A DNA stretch of 64,000 nucleotides from Lysobacterales bacterium (GTDB lineage: Bacteria > Pseudomonadota > Gammaproteobacteria > Xanthomonadales > SZUA-38), in the NCBI GenBank assembly GCA_030065125.1, contig JASJDM010000003.1:1-64000 (forward strand). The letters are read 5' to 3'. The notes under the pieces were generated by a model. The model searched no databases. It saw nothing but the letters and a program-made list of their open reading frames with translations, and was not told the origin of the DNA. Below are positions 7,945 through 16,743 of this stretch, piece by piece. Within the stretch, counting starts at the first letter, position 1. Each line of letters starts with the position of its first letter. The position numbers and the translations under genes are program-made.

Positions 7945-8772
7945 GTGAGGAACGAATACTACGACGAGCACGAACAGGCCGAAGCGGTCAAACAGTGGAT
8001 CAAAGACAACGGCCTGTCCATTTTCGCCGGGATTGCCCTGGGCATGGGGGCGCTTTTCGGCTGGCGATCCTGGCAGTCCAGCCTGGAGGCCGGTCGCGTT
8101 GAGGCCGCCCAGGGCTATGAGCAGCTGGTCAGCCGACTGGACCAGGGCGAGGAGGCCACCTTTGACGTGGTCGACGGATTCCTGGCGGAGTACGACAACG
8201 CGGCTTTTGCGACCCTGGCTGCCCTGAAGGCAGCGCAGCTGGCCGTGGAGGCACGCAACCTGGACGAAGCGTCGCGCCTGCTGACCTACGCCGCGGAGCA
8301 GGGCGAGCCGCCACAGGTCAGGCAGGTTGCGGGTCTGCGATTGGCACGGGTGCAGCTGCAGACGGGCCAGCTGGACCTGGCAGCGGCCACGGTGGATCAA
8401 CACGACGGCCCGGGTTTTGAGGGCATTGCTGCTGAAATTCGGGGGGATATCCTGCTGGCCCAGGGTGATGCCCAGGGTGCCCGGGAGGCCTACCAGGCTG
8501 CCCTGGACAACGGTGCGGGCGACCGTGGGCTGCTTGACATGAAACTCAACGACCTTGCCATGCTGGAGCCCGAGCCCGCTGCGGCCATGGACCCGATGGC
8601 GGAAGGCGAAAGCAGCGTTGAGGCCCCGGAAGAGACGTCCCAGGATGAGGGGGGGCAGGGCGATCCGGACACCGATTCAGGTGATCTGGCACCAGCCGCG
8701 GAAGATGCTGATCAGCCACCGCAGGAGTCGGGTGAGGAAGAGCCCGATACCGACGGAGAAGGCGGTTCCTGA
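7945..8772 (+). CDS. yfgM: YfgM-like ancillary SecYEG translocon subunit with acidic tail
   Basis: 275 aa, GTG start. The N-terminus YDEHEQAEAVKQWIKDNG followed by a TM helix (FAGIALGMGALFGW) and periplasmic TPR-like helices is the YfgM pattern. In E. coli YfgM sits at SecYEG with PpiD and aids periplasmic folding. Here about 60 extra C-terminal residues are extremely rich in Glu, Asp, Ser and Pro, longer than the usual protein of roughly 200 aa. The gene lies between hisS and bamB as in relatives and shares one base with bamB. Confidence 0.88.
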   Translation: MRNEYYDEHEQAEAVKQWIKDNGLSIFAGIALGMGALFGWRSWQSSLEAGRVEAAQGYEQLVSRLDQGEEATFDVVDGFLAEYDNAAFATLAALKAAQLAVEARNLDEASRLLTYAAEQGEPPQVRQVAGLRLARVQLQTGQLDLAAATVDQHDGPGFEGIAAEIRGDILLAQGDAQGAREAYQAALDNGAGDRGLLDMKLNDLAMLEPEPAAAMDPMAEGESSVEAPEETSQDEGGQGDPDTDSGDLAPAAEDADQPPQESGEEEPDTDGEGGS

Positions 8773-9920
8773 TGCTGCGCCGGACGCTACTCCTGTCTCT
8801 CCTGCTGGCCCTGCAGGGTTGTTTCCTTTTCGGTGAGGACGACGAAGAGCTGGCGCCCGCGCCATTGGTGGAGATCAACACCACCCTTCAGATCCAGCGC
8901 GAGTGGAGCGCCAAACTGGACGGCAGCGGGGACGCCGAAGGGATGCGTTTCGATCTGGCCTTCAAAGACGGTCAGATATTCGCTGCCTCCCCACAGGGAA
9001 CGGTCAGCGCCGTTTCCCTGGAGAACGGACGCCAGTTGTGGAAGGTCGATACCGATCTGCCGATATCGGCGGGAGTCGGCGTGGAAGATGATCTGCTGGC
9101 ACTCGGAACCACCGAAGGAGAAGTGGTCGCGCTGTCGGCGACCAACGGTGCCGAACGCTGGCGGGCCCAGGTGTCCTCAGAAGTGCTTGTGCCCCCGATC
9201 GTCCATCGTGAAATGGTGGTGGTGCGTGGTCAGGACGGACGCGTATTTGGTTTCGGTGGGGCCTCCGGTACCCGGGAATGGGTATTTGACCGGGCTGTGC
9301 CCACCCTGAGCCTGCGGGGCAACGGACCCATGGTGGCCCTGGCTGGTTTTGTCTACTTCGGGCTGGACAACGGCAACCTGGTGGCGCTGCGGGTGGCTGA
9401 CGGTTCAGTGGTCTGGGAAGAGACCGTGGCTCGCCCGGAGGGTCGCAACGTCCTCGAACGGTTGTCTGACGTGGACGGACACATCGCGGTCATTGCTTCG
9501 GACCTGTACGCGGTGGGATACCAGGGCCGCATTCGGTCGTTCACCTCCAACACCGGCCGCCTGCTGTGGGCGCGTGAGCTGTCATCCTTCTCCGGCGTGG
9601 CTGCATCGCGCACCCTGCTGGCCGTGTCGGACAGCGATGATGCCGTGTGGGGCCTGGATCGCCTGAGCGGCGGCACCCTGTGGAAGCAGGATGCCCTGGC
9701 GCGGCGCCAGCTGACCTCGCCGGTACACCATGGCGATTCGGTGGTGGTCGGTGACTTCGAAGGGTACCTGCACTGGATGTCCCGGGAAGACGGAGATTTC
9801 CAGGCCCGTACCCAGATCGATTCCAGGGGTCTGAGCGGCAGTCCGCTGGTGGTGGGTGATCGCCTGGTCGTATTGGGCCGCTCCGGGCGCCTGGCGTCTT
9901 ACCGCATCCGCGGCGGATGA
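8772..9920 (+). CDS. bamB: Outer-membrane protein assembly factor BamB (lipoprotein)
   Basis: 382 aa. The signal peptide ends with lipobox LQGC, giving an outer-membrane lipoprotein. Eight-bladed PQQ-like beta-propeller repeats follow, with recurring VVALSATNGAERWR and LRVADGSVVWE units. In the BAM complex it scaffolds BamA and helps insert beta-barrels. Its ATG shares a base with the yfgM stop. der follows 9 bp downstream, the conserved order. Confidence 0.95.
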   Translation: MLRRTLLLSLLLALQGCFLFGEDDEELAPAPLVEINTTLQIQREWSAKLDGSGDAEGMRFDLAFKDGQIFAASPQGTVSAVSLENGRQLWKVDTDLPISAGVGVEDDLLALGTTEGEVVALSATNGAERWRAQVSSEVLVPPIVHREMVVVRGQDGRVFGFGGASGTREWVFDRAVPTLSLRGNGPMVALAGFVYFGLDNGNLVALRVADGSVVWEETVARPEGRNVLERLSDVDGHIAVIASDLYAVGYQGRIRSFTSNTGRLLWARELSSFSGVAASRTLLAVSDSDDAVWGLDRLSGGTLWKQDALARRQLTSPVHHGDSVVVGDFEGYLHWMSREDGDFQARTQIDSRGLSGSPLVVGDRLVVLGRSGRLASYRIRGG

Positions 9921-9929
9921 GCCGGTGCC

Positions 9930-11324
9930 ATGCTGCCTGTCGTTGCCCTGGTGGGTCGGCCCAACGTTGGCAAATCCACACTTTTCAACGCGCTGACGCG
10001 CAGCCGGGAAGCCCTGGTTGCTGACTACGCAGGCCTGACCCGTGATCGGCGCTACGGAGTCGCGCAACTGCCGTCGGTTTCAGTAATCGTGGTGGATACC
10101 GGTGGCCTGGCGTCCGACATGGACGGCATCGATGCACTCACCGCCCAGCAGTCCCGCCTGGCCATTGAAGAGGCCGACCTGGTGGCGTTCATGGTAGACG
10201 CCCGGGCTGGCCTGACCGCTGACGATGAGGATATTGCAGCTGAATTACGCCGCACCGGCAAACCCGTGGTGCTGGTGGCCAACAAGATCGACGGCCTGGA
10301 CGTGGATTCCGGCCTGGCGGAATTTGCCTCGCTGGGTTTCGGCGACACCGTTGCCACCTCGGCTGAACACCGCCGCGGCCTGGGCCAGTTGTCCGACCGG
10401 CTGGCCGCAAACCTGCCCGACCGTGTGTCAGCGGAGGCCTCGCCTGAGCCCGAAGGAACGCGTATCGCCATTGTCGGCCGCCCCAACGTCGGCAAATCCA
10501 CCCTGATCAATCGCCTGCTGGGGGAGGAGCGGGTGCTCGCCTTCGACCAGCCGGGAACCACCCGGGACAGCATCTACGTGCCGTGGGAGCGGGATGGAGA
10601 GTCTTTTGTGCTGATCGACACCGCCGGGGTGAGGCGTCGTTCGAAGGTGCGGGAGACCGTTGAGAAATTCAGCGTCATCAAGGCACTCAAGGCTATCGAG
10701 GACTGTCATCTGGCCATCATGGTGCTGGATGCCCGGGAGGGGGTGGTAGACCAGGACAGCACCCTCCTGGGACAGGTGGTGGATCTTGCCAAGCCCCTGG
10801 TGATTGCCTTGAACAAGTGGGACGGCCTGAGCGGCGAGGAGCGCCAGCACGCCCGCAACTCCCTGGACCGCAAGCTGGTGTTTGTACCGTTTGCAGAACG
10901 CGTGGAAATATCAGCGCTGCACGGCAGCGGCTTCGGTCGGCTGCTGGAATGCGTGGATCGCGCCATCGAGGCCTCCCGGCTGGAAGCCAGTTCCGGTGAA
11001 CTGACCCGCATGTTGCTGGCCGCCCAGGAACGGCACCAGCCCCCCATGGTCCAGGGCCGAACCGCCAAGCTCCGCTACGCCCACCTGGGCGGACACGATC
11101 CTCTGCGAATCGTGCTCCACGGCACCCGGGTCAAAACCCTGCCGGCCTCCTACCTGCGCTACCTGGAAAACCATTTCCGCCGGGAACTGGACCTGATCGG
11201 CGTTCCCCTCCGCCTGGAACTCCGCGCCGGCGAAAACCCCTACGCCGGCAAGAAGAACGTGCTGACCCAGCGGCAGATAGCCAAGCGCAAGCGGTTGAAG
11301 AAGTTTACGAAGAGGAAGCGTTAG
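9930..11324 (+). CDS. der: Ribosome-assembly GTPase Der (EngA)
   Basis: 464 aa with two consecutive GTPase domains. The P-loops are GRPNVGKSTLFN (residues 8-19) and GRPNVGKSTLIN (about 188). The G3 motifs are DTGG and DTAG; the G4 motifs are NKID and NKWD. A C-terminal KH-like domain ends in a basic tail (KRKRLKKFTKRKR). It is essential for 50S maturation in studied bacteria. This is the last gene of the housekeeping block; repeats follow. Confidence 0.98.
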   Translation: MLPVVALVGRPNVGKSTLFNALTRSREALVADYAGLTRDRRYGVAQLPSVSVIVVDTGGLASDMDGIDALTAQQSRLAIEEADLVAFMVDARAGLTADDEDIAAELRRTGKPVVLVANKIDGLDVDSGLAEFASLGFGDTVATSAEHRRGLGQLSDRLAANLPDRVSAEASPEPEGTRIAIVGRPNVGKSTLINRLLGEERVLAFDQPGTTRDSIYVPWERDGESFVLIDTAGVRRRSKVRETVEKFSVIKALKAIEDCHLAIMVLDAREGVVDQDSTLLGQVVDLAKPLVIALNKWDGLSGEERQHARNSLDRKLVFVPFAERVEISALHGSGFGRLLECVDRAIEASRLEASSGELTRMLLAAQERHQPPMVQGRTAKLRYAHLGGHDPLRIVLHGTRVKTLPASYLRYLENHFRRELDLIGVPLRLELRAGENPYAGKKNVLTQRQIAKRKRLKKFTKRKR

Positions 11325-11329
11325 TTCAT

Positions 11330-11343
11330 CCGCGAGCCGCACA
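11330..11343. repeat. 14-bp direct repeat flanking the MITE region, left copy
   Basis: CCGCGAGCCGCACA occurs here, just after der, and again at 11629-11642. The right copy is half of an intact hairpin (11629-11660). The left copy has lost its partner, which suggests duplication or rearrangement around the inserted element. Confidence 0.5.
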
Positions 11344-11407
11344 ATCCTGAAGTGGGCATGATCATGCACCTTCGGGTTGGCCCGTGGTCACGGCATGGCC
11401 CCCCCGG

Positions 11408-11614
11408 ACGTCATCCTGAACTCGATTCAGGATCCATCTGAGAGTGTGGTCCGTAAAGCCTTTGATCCAGGCAGCGGTTTGAACGGAGACTTCGCTCCAT
11501 CGCGTTGGCGGCTGACCGGGTCACTTACGAAGTCTTCGCGACATTGCGGTGCAGACGTCAACGAAGGCAACTTCGGGACTTCAGATGGATCCTGAATCGA
11601 GTTCAGGATGACGT
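11408..11614. mobile_element. MITE-like element with 34-bp perfect terminal inverted repeats
   Basis: The left end (11408-11441, beginning ACGTCATCCTGAACTCGATT) is the exact reverse complement of the right end (11581-11614). The 207-bp unit has no credible gene. A related copy lies inverted at 36008-36350 and a decayed one at 39410-39567. Non-autonomous, transposase-mobilised elements fit; a chromosomal hairpin repeat of other origin is possible. It occupies most of the 341-bp gap after der. Confidence 0.75.
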
Positions 11615-11628
11615 TTTAAAGGAAGCGC

Positions 11629-11660
11629 CCGCGAGCCGCACAGGAGGTGCGGTCTTGCGG
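11629..11660. repeat. Two-tier hairpin module related to the 38.8-39.3 kb array
   Basis: An outer stem CCGCGAG/CTTGCGG encloses the inner stem CCGCAC/GTGCGG with an AGGAG loop. On the minus strand it follows the plan CCGCAAG-A-inner stem-CTCGCGG seen repeatedly at 38803-39284, with a different inner stem sequence. Confidence 0.6.
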
Positions 11661-11665
11661 ATAAA

Positions 11666-12010
11666 CTATTGCGCCGCCTTGTAAGCCCGCACGGCAGCGT
11701 TGAACTCGTCGCCTACGCCGTGCATTTCGTCCACCATGGCGTTGTGGCGCCGGCTCCACTTGGCGCTGGCTTCAGCCAGTGCTTCTTCGCTGAGAATGGC
11801 GGTGGCCAGCTTGGACTGTTCTTCCTCGAGACACCCGAGATAGACGTCGGCTTCGGCCATGTAGGCCTTGACGGCCTTCTGGGTGGTAACCATGTCTTCC
11901 TTGGTGGCCGTGGCACCGTCAGGGATTTCGACTTTGTAGGGTTTGTCACACCCTTCGGCCATGACCGCGGTGGCGGTGAAGAACAGAATCAGTGAGAAAA
12001 GAATACGCAT
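11666..12010 (-). CDS. Small secreted protein of unknown function
   Basis: 114 aa. A signal peptide (RILFSLILFFTATAVMA) is followed by a mostly helical, acidic mature part with two Cys (one in EGCDKPYKVEIPDG, one in VYLGCLEEE) that may form a disulfide. I recognise no family. It is a single gene, convergent with der across the repeats and divergent from the TRAP operon. Confidence 0.7.
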   Translation of the reverse strand: MRILFSLILFFTATAVMAEGCDKPYKVEIPDGATATKEDMVTTQKAVKAYMAEADVYLGCLEEEQSKLATAILSEEALAEASAKWSRRHNAMVDEMHGVGDEFNAAVRAYKAAQ

Positions 12011-12278
12011 GAGCAGAACATTTAAGAGTTGAACAATAGCGGGAGTATAGGACGCTGACCGGTTTCAAGGCAATTTCAGCCATGACCCCTGGAGGGTGCC
12101 ATCGCCGCAGCGGTTCAGGGATAATACGGCTGTGATCTTTTGCTGGATACTGTGGTCTTATCTGGCGGGACAGTCGCAATCCCCATGCACGATCTTGCGG
12201 AAAAATTGGCCTCACGGATTGAATTTCACACGCGCCAGGCGCATGTGCGGTCTTGAACCAGGACGGAGTTTTCGAATC

Positions 12279-13130
12279 ATGACCTTGTTGCGTCTCGGTC
12301 TGCTGCTTGCCCTGACCACCGTGGCCGGGTGCTCTCAAATCATCAGCAGCGCCACCAGCGGATTTGCCAACGCCCTGTCGGCCGGCATACTGAACCAGAA
12401 CGACCTGGAGACGGTGCGGGACGGGGCTCCGGCTTACCTGCTGCTGGTAGACGGTTTCATCGCTGAGAACCCGGACAATGAAGCCCTGCTGCTGGCCGGG
12501 GCGGAACTCTACAGCGCTTATGCGGGTGCCTTCGTATCCGACCCGGACCGGTCGCGGCGTCTGGCGGCCCGGGGACGGGACTACGGGTTGCGGGCGTTGT
12601 GCCTGCGGTCCGAAGACATCTGTTCCGCCAGTTCGGGCCGACACGAGGAGTTTGTGTCATCACTCGAGAGCATTACTGAGGACGATCTGCCGGCACTCTA
12701 CGGCTACGCCGCCAGCTGGGCCACCTGGATCCAGATCAACTCGGGCGACTGGAACGCCATTGCGGAGATTCCCAAGGTGGAGGCGGCCATGCGCTGCGTG
12801 GTGAAGGCCGATCCGGAATTCCGTGAGGGCTGGCCTTATCTGTACCTGGGTGTAGTGACCAGCCAGCTCCCACCAGCCTACGGCGGTAAACCGGACCAGG
12901 GCCAGGAGTACTTCAAGACGGCACTGGACCTGTCCAACGGCAAAAACCTGATGGTTCACGTCCTTTATGCCGAGGAGTATGCCCGCCTGGTGTTTGACCA
13001 GGACCTGCATGATTCACTGTTGACCCGGGTCCTGGCTTCGGACGCTGAAGGCGACCGACTGACCCTGATCAATACCCTGGCCAAGCAGCGGGCCGAAACC
13101 CTGCTGGCAGAAAGCAACGAGTTCTTTTGA
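12279..13130 (+). CDS. TatT-type TRAP-transporter-associated lipoprotein
   Basis: About 283 aa. ATG 12279 follows GGACGGA at a good distance and gives a lipoprotein signal ending in lipobox VAGC. The helical-repeat body resembles the TatT (TPAT) family that partners some TRAP substrate-binding proteins: AYLLLVDGFIAENPDNEAL, CVVKADPEFREGWPYLYLG and PPAYGGKPDQGQEYF. The dctP, dctQ and dctM genes directly downstream support this. Confidence 0.85.
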   Translation: MTLLRLGLLLALTTVAGCSQIISSATSGFANALSAGILNQNDLETVRDGAPAYLLLVDGFIAENPDNEALLLAGAELYSAYAGAFVSDPDRSRRLAARGRDYGLRALCLRSEDICSASSGRHEEFVSSLESITEDDLPALYGYAASWATWIQINSGDWNAIAEIPKVEAAMRCVVKADPEFREGWPYLYLGVVTSQLPPAYGGKPDQGQEYFKTALDLSNGKNLMVHVLYAEEYARLVFDQDLHDSLLTRVLASDAEGDRLTLINTLAKQRAETLLAESNEFF

Positions 13131-13163
13131 GTAATGAGTAATCCATTCCCGGAAATTGCGAAG

Positions 13164-14153
13164 ATGAAATCAATCCTGCTGGCATTACTGCTGCTACCGG
13201 CCCTGAGCGGAGCCGTGACCCTGAAAATTGCCACCGTGGCACCGGACGGCACCGGCTGGATGAAAGAAATGCGGGCCGCCGGCGATCGCATCAAGGCGCA
13301 GACCGATGGCCGGGTCAAGATCAAGTTCTACCCCGGCGGTGTCATGGGCGATTACGCCACCGTGATGAGGAAAATGCGGATCGGGCAGCTCCACGGCGGC
13401 GCCTTCACCAGCGGTGAACTGGCCACCCGCTACCCCGACCTGTTTCTCTACAACACGCCGTTTCTGTTCGCCGACGACGAAGAGGTGGAATACGTCCGTC
13501 AGCGGCTGGAGCCCATGCTCAATGCTGGCCTCGAAGAGAAGGGCATCGTGGTGTTGGGCAGCGCCAGCGGCGGCTTCGTATACCTGTTCAGTGATAAGCC
13601 GGTTCGCACCTTCGACGATCTCTCCCGCGCCAAGGTCTGGACGCCGGAGGGAGACCCGGTGTCCGACAAGGCGTTCCGGCTGGCGGGGGTTACGCCGATT
13701 CCGCTGACCCTGGCTGACGTCTACACGGCGCTGCAGACCGGAATGCTGGACACGGTGGTCAATACCACGTTTGGCGCCATCGCCTTCCAGTGGCACACCA
13801 AGATGCGCTATATGGTGGATTTTCCCATCGCTTACGTATTTGGCGCCTTCGGCCTGGACAAGCGGACCTTCTACAAGCTCAGCGAGGAGGACCAGGCCGT
13901 GCTGCGGCAGGAATTTGCGGTGGCTTTCAAGGCCATTGAAGAGACCAACCGGCAAGACGCCGTCGGTGCCAGGGCGGCGCTGATCAACCAGGGCATCGAG
14001 GTGCTGGAACTCAGCGAGGAACAGCGGGCCCAGTTCAATTCTCTGGGCAGCGAAGTGCTGGATTATATGGGTTCAACCGATGACTTTACGCTGACTCACC
14101 TGGGCGACCTGATCCGCATCATCGAAGAGTATCGCGGATCGCCTATTCAGTGA
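13164..14153 (+). CDS. TRAP transporter substrate-binding protein DctP-like
   Basis: About 329 aa. ATG 13164 gives a clean signal peptide (KSILLALLLLPALSGA); ATG 13134 would add ten residues. The mature start LKIATVAPDGTGWMKEM and the central segment AKVWTPEGDPVSDKAF are typical of the DctP family, in which an Arg in the cleft holds the substrate carboxylate. The ligand is likely an organic acid but cannot be specified. The stop overlaps the dctQ GTG. Confidence 0.92.
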   Translation: MKSILLALLLLPALSGAVTLKIATVAPDGTGWMKEMRAAGDRIKAQTDGRVKIKFYPGGVMGDYATVMRKMRIGQLHGGAFTSGELATRYPDLFLYNTPFLFADDEEVEYVRQRLEPMLNAGLEEKGIVVLGSASGGFVYLFSDKPVRTFDDLSRAKVWTPEGDPVSDKAFRLAGVTPIPLTLADVYTALQTGMLDTVVNTTFGAIAFQWHTKMRYMVDFPIAYVFGAFGLDKRTFYKLSEEDQAVLRQEFAVAFKAIEETNRQDAVGARAALINQGIEVLELSEEQRAQFNSLGSEVLDYMGSTDDFTLTHLGDLIRIIEEYRGSPIQ

Positions 14154-14656
14154 GACCGGAGTCCGAATCGGGCAGTGCAGACAGCGGCCCTCGCTGGATT
14201 GCATGGATTGAGTCCGCGCTGCTGTCACTGCTGCTGGGTACCCTGGTGGTTCTCGGCGGCACCCAGATCCTGTTGCGCAACGTTTTCGACTCGGGCGTTC
14301 TCTGGATCGATCCGCTGCTGCGCATGCTGGTGTTGTGGCTGGGATTGATCGGCGCTGCCGCTGCTGCCCGACAGAACAAGAATATCCGCATCGACCTGAT
14401 CAACCGCTACCTCCCGCCCCTGTGGGACCGGGTGATTTCATCATTGACCCACGCTTTCACCGCCGCGGTCTGTGGCCTCATCGGCTGGCACGGGGCACGC
14501 ATGGTCATAGTGGAGAAGGAGTTCGCGGAGACTGACTTCCTGGATATTCCCATCTGGATTCTGCAGTCGGTGATCCCGTTCGCCTTCGGCCTGATCGCGC
14601 TGGTCTATCTGGTGTCCACCGTAACCGTTTGGTACCAGCGGGACGGCAGGGCATGA
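14150..14656 (+). CDS. TRAP transporter small permease DctQ
   Basis: 168 aa, GTG start overlapping the dctP stop by 4 bases. Four predicted TM helices are present (for example ALLSLLLGTLVVLGGTQIL and a C-terminal FAFGLIALVYLVSTVTVW), with the RQNKNIRIDLINRYLP loop characteristic of the family. It forms the membrane complex with DctM. Confidence 0.92.
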   Translation: MRPESESGSADSGPRWIAWIESALLSLLLGTLVVLGGTQILLRNVFDSGVLWIDPLLRMLVLWLGLIGAAAAARQNKNIRIDLINRYLPPLWDRVISSLTHAFTAAVCGLIGWHGARMVIVEKEFAETDFLDIPIWILQSVIPFAFGLIALVYLVSTVTVWYQRDGRA

Positions 14657-15933
14657 GCTGGCTCGGCCTCCCGCTGCTGCTGCTGGCCCTCCTGGGAGCG
14701 CCGCTGTTCGCCATTATCGGCGCCAGTGCGCTGCTGGGATTTCACACGGCCGGGATTGACCTGCAGATTGTCGCCATCGAGATTTACCGCATGGGCAAGA
14801 TGCCGGTCCTGCTGGCCATCCCCCTGTTCACCTTTGCCGGATATCTGTTAAGCGAAAGCGACACGCCGGGTCGGCTGGTTCGCCTGTCTCAGGCCTGGCT
14901 GGGCTGGTTGCCGGGGGGATTACCCATCGTGGCCCTGCTGACCTGTGCTCTATTTACGGCGTTTACCGGTGCATCCGGCGTCACCATCGTGGCTCTGGGG
15001 GCAATTCTGGTTCCCGCCCTGGCCACGGCGGGTTATCCCGAACGGTTCAACCTTGGCCTGGTCACCAGCTCCGGCAGCCTGGGTCTGCTGTTTGCGCCCT
15101 CGCTGCCGCTGATTCTGTACGGCGTCGTCGCCCAGCAGGTGGCAGTTGGAGAAAACGTCAGTATCGACGATCTGTTCCTGGCGGGATTGTTCCCCGGTCT
15201 GCTGATGATCGCGGTGCTGGCGGCCTGGTCCATGCGCCAGGGCTTCGTCAGCCGTGAGACCCGCCAGCCCTTCGAGCTGCAAAAGGCGCTGAGCACCCTG
15301 CGCGAATCCTGGCTTGAGCTGCCGCTGCCGTTCATCGTGCTGGGCGGCATCTACTCCGGTTACTTCGTTGTGTCCGAAGCGGCTGCGGTGACGGCGATCT
15401 ACGTGCTGGTGGTTGAGGTGCTGATCCGACGGGAAATCACTCTTCGGGAGTTACCCAACGTCGTGCGGGAATCCATGATGCTGGTGGGTGCAATCCTCAT
15501 TATCCTGGGAGTCTCGCTGGCGTCCACCAACTACGTGATCGACGCGGAGATTCCGACCCTGCTGTTTGACTGGATCAATTCCCAGGTCAGCAACAAGTAC
15601 ACCTTTATCCTGCTGTTGATCGGCTTCCTGTTGCTGCTGGGGATGCTGCTGGACATCTTCTCGGCCATCGTGATCATGATTCCCATCATCCTGCCCATTG
15701 CGGTGGGGTATGACATCCATCCCATCCACCTTGGCATCCTGTTCCTGGCCGCGATGCAGATTGGTTATTTCACACCGCCGGTGGGGATGAACCTGTTTAT
15801 CGCCAGTTTCCGCTTCGGTATACCGGTGATGACTCTGTACCGGTCCACGCTGCCGTTTTTCTTCCTGCTGCTGCTGTGCGTGTTCCTGATTGGCTTTTAC
15901 AGCCCGCTGTCGACCTGGGTGCTGGACCCCTGA
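14653..15933 (+). CDS. TRAP transporter large permease DctM
   Basis: About 426 aa, ATG inside the dctQ stop (ATGA). It has about 12 hydrophobic segments. Family motifs include ALFTAFTGASGVTIVALG and MLLDIFSAIVIMIPIILPI, and the GYFTPPVGMNLF segment near the end is diagnostic for DctM. It drives Na+- or H+-coupled uptake and ends the operon. No terminator is evident before the convergent SDR gene. Confidence 0.95.
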   Translation: MSWLGLPLLLLALLGAPLFAIIGASALLGFHTAGIDLQIVAIEIYRMGKMPVLLAIPLFTFAGYLLSESDTPGRLVRLSQAWLGWLPGGLPIVALLTCALFTAFTGASGVTIVALGAILVPALATAGYPERFNLGLVTSSGSLGLLFAPSLPLILYGVVAQQVAVGENVSIDDLFLAGLFPGLLMIAVLAAWSMRQGFVSRETRQPFELQKALSTLRESWLELPLPFIVLGGIYSGYFVVSEAAAVTAIYVLVVEVLIRREITLRELPNVVRESMMLVGAILIILGVSLASTNYVIDAEIPTLLFDWINSQVSNKYTFILLLIGFLLLLGMLLDIFSAIVIMIPIILPIAVGYDIHPIHLGILFLAAMQIGYFTPPVGMNLFIASFRFGIPVMTLYRSTLPFFFLLLLCVFLIGFYSPLSTWVLDP

Positions 15934-15987
15934 TCTAAACCGTTGTGAATGCAAGGTGCCGCCAGGGTGCTCCGGTGGACCAGGCGG

Positions 15988-16695
15988 TCAGTTGAGCTGA
16001 CGGATATCGACAAAACTCCCCGACGGAAACGTCCGCAGCCTCGGCAGGACGCCCAGAATCAGTTCGGCGGCCCGTTCGGGCCCCGGCATTCCTGTTGTTC
16101 CGCGAGCTGCCCTTAGCACGTTCACCGACGGGAACTGCTGAGCGTCCACTTCGTCACACAGTACGTCCTGCATCGCCGTATCCACCAGGCCGGGTGCCAG
16201 AGCGGTCAGGTGGGTCTGCGGCATCTCATGGGCATAAAGCTGGGTCAGCATGTTGAGTGCAGCCTTGGACATGGCATAGGCGGACCAGCCGAAGCTGCCG
16301 TTGACTGCTGCGCCTGAGGAAATGAGCAGGGCCTGGTCGACATGGACGGTTGCATGGATCAACGCGTCCAGCAGCATCTTATTGGCCCAGACGTTGACGG
16401 TCATCACCTGCTGGAGGGTGTCCATGCTGCTCTCATGCATGGGCTGGATCGGGCCGAGGATACCGGCATTGAGGACGATCAGGTTCAGCGACTGGACATC
16501 GCGCAGCAGATCATTAACCGCCGATTGGATCTGTTCCAGGTCTTCCAGGTCTGCCTTGACCTCTTTCAGCCGGGGGTGGGACGACGGTGCGCCCCGCCGG
16601 CTGATCCCGTAGACATGGTCACCGCGCGCCAGGCAGGCGGTGGCCAGGCCGAGGCCCAGGCCGCTGCTGTTACCCGTGATCAACACCTTGCTCAT
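15988..16695 (-). CDS. Short-chain dehydrogenase/reductase
   Basis: About 235 aa from ATG 16695, which follows GGAGG. The classical SDR Rossmann motif reads TGNSSGLGLGLA. NAG is in VLNAGILGP, the catalytic Ser in LLISSGAAV, and YxxxK in SAYAMSKAAL. The substrate is unknown. The terminator of the cytochrome cluster lies between this gene and the cluster, so it is probably transcribed separately. Confidence 0.9.
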   Translation of the reverse strand: MSKVLITGNSSGLGLGLATACLARGDHVYGISRRGAPSSHPRLKEVKADLEDLEQIQSAVNDLLRDVQSLNLIVLNAGILGPIQPMHESSMDTLQQVMTVNVWANKMLLDALIHATVHVDQALLISSGAAVNGSFGWSAYAMSKAALNMLTQLYAHEMPQTHLTALAPGLVDTAMQDVLCDEVDAQQFPSVNVLRAARGTTGMPGPERAAELILGVLPRLRTFPSGSFVDIRQLN

Positions 16696-16707
16696 GCTGC
16701 CTCCAAA

Positions 16708-16735
16708 CAAAGGCCGGGTTGCCCCGGCCTTTTCC
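16708..16735 (-). terminator. Terminator of the multiheme cytochrome cluster
   Basis: AAGGCCGGG and CCCGGCCTT form a strong stem with a 4-nt loop, flanked by an A-rich left arm and T-rich right arm. It lies 8 bp past the stop of the decaheme-propeller gene. Confidence 0.8.
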
Positions 16736-16743
16736 TGAATGAA

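Noticed and set aside
11377..11595. 72-codon frame inside the MITE-like element
   Set aside because: It only translates the repeat and its inverted ends, and has no ribosome site or conservation pattern.
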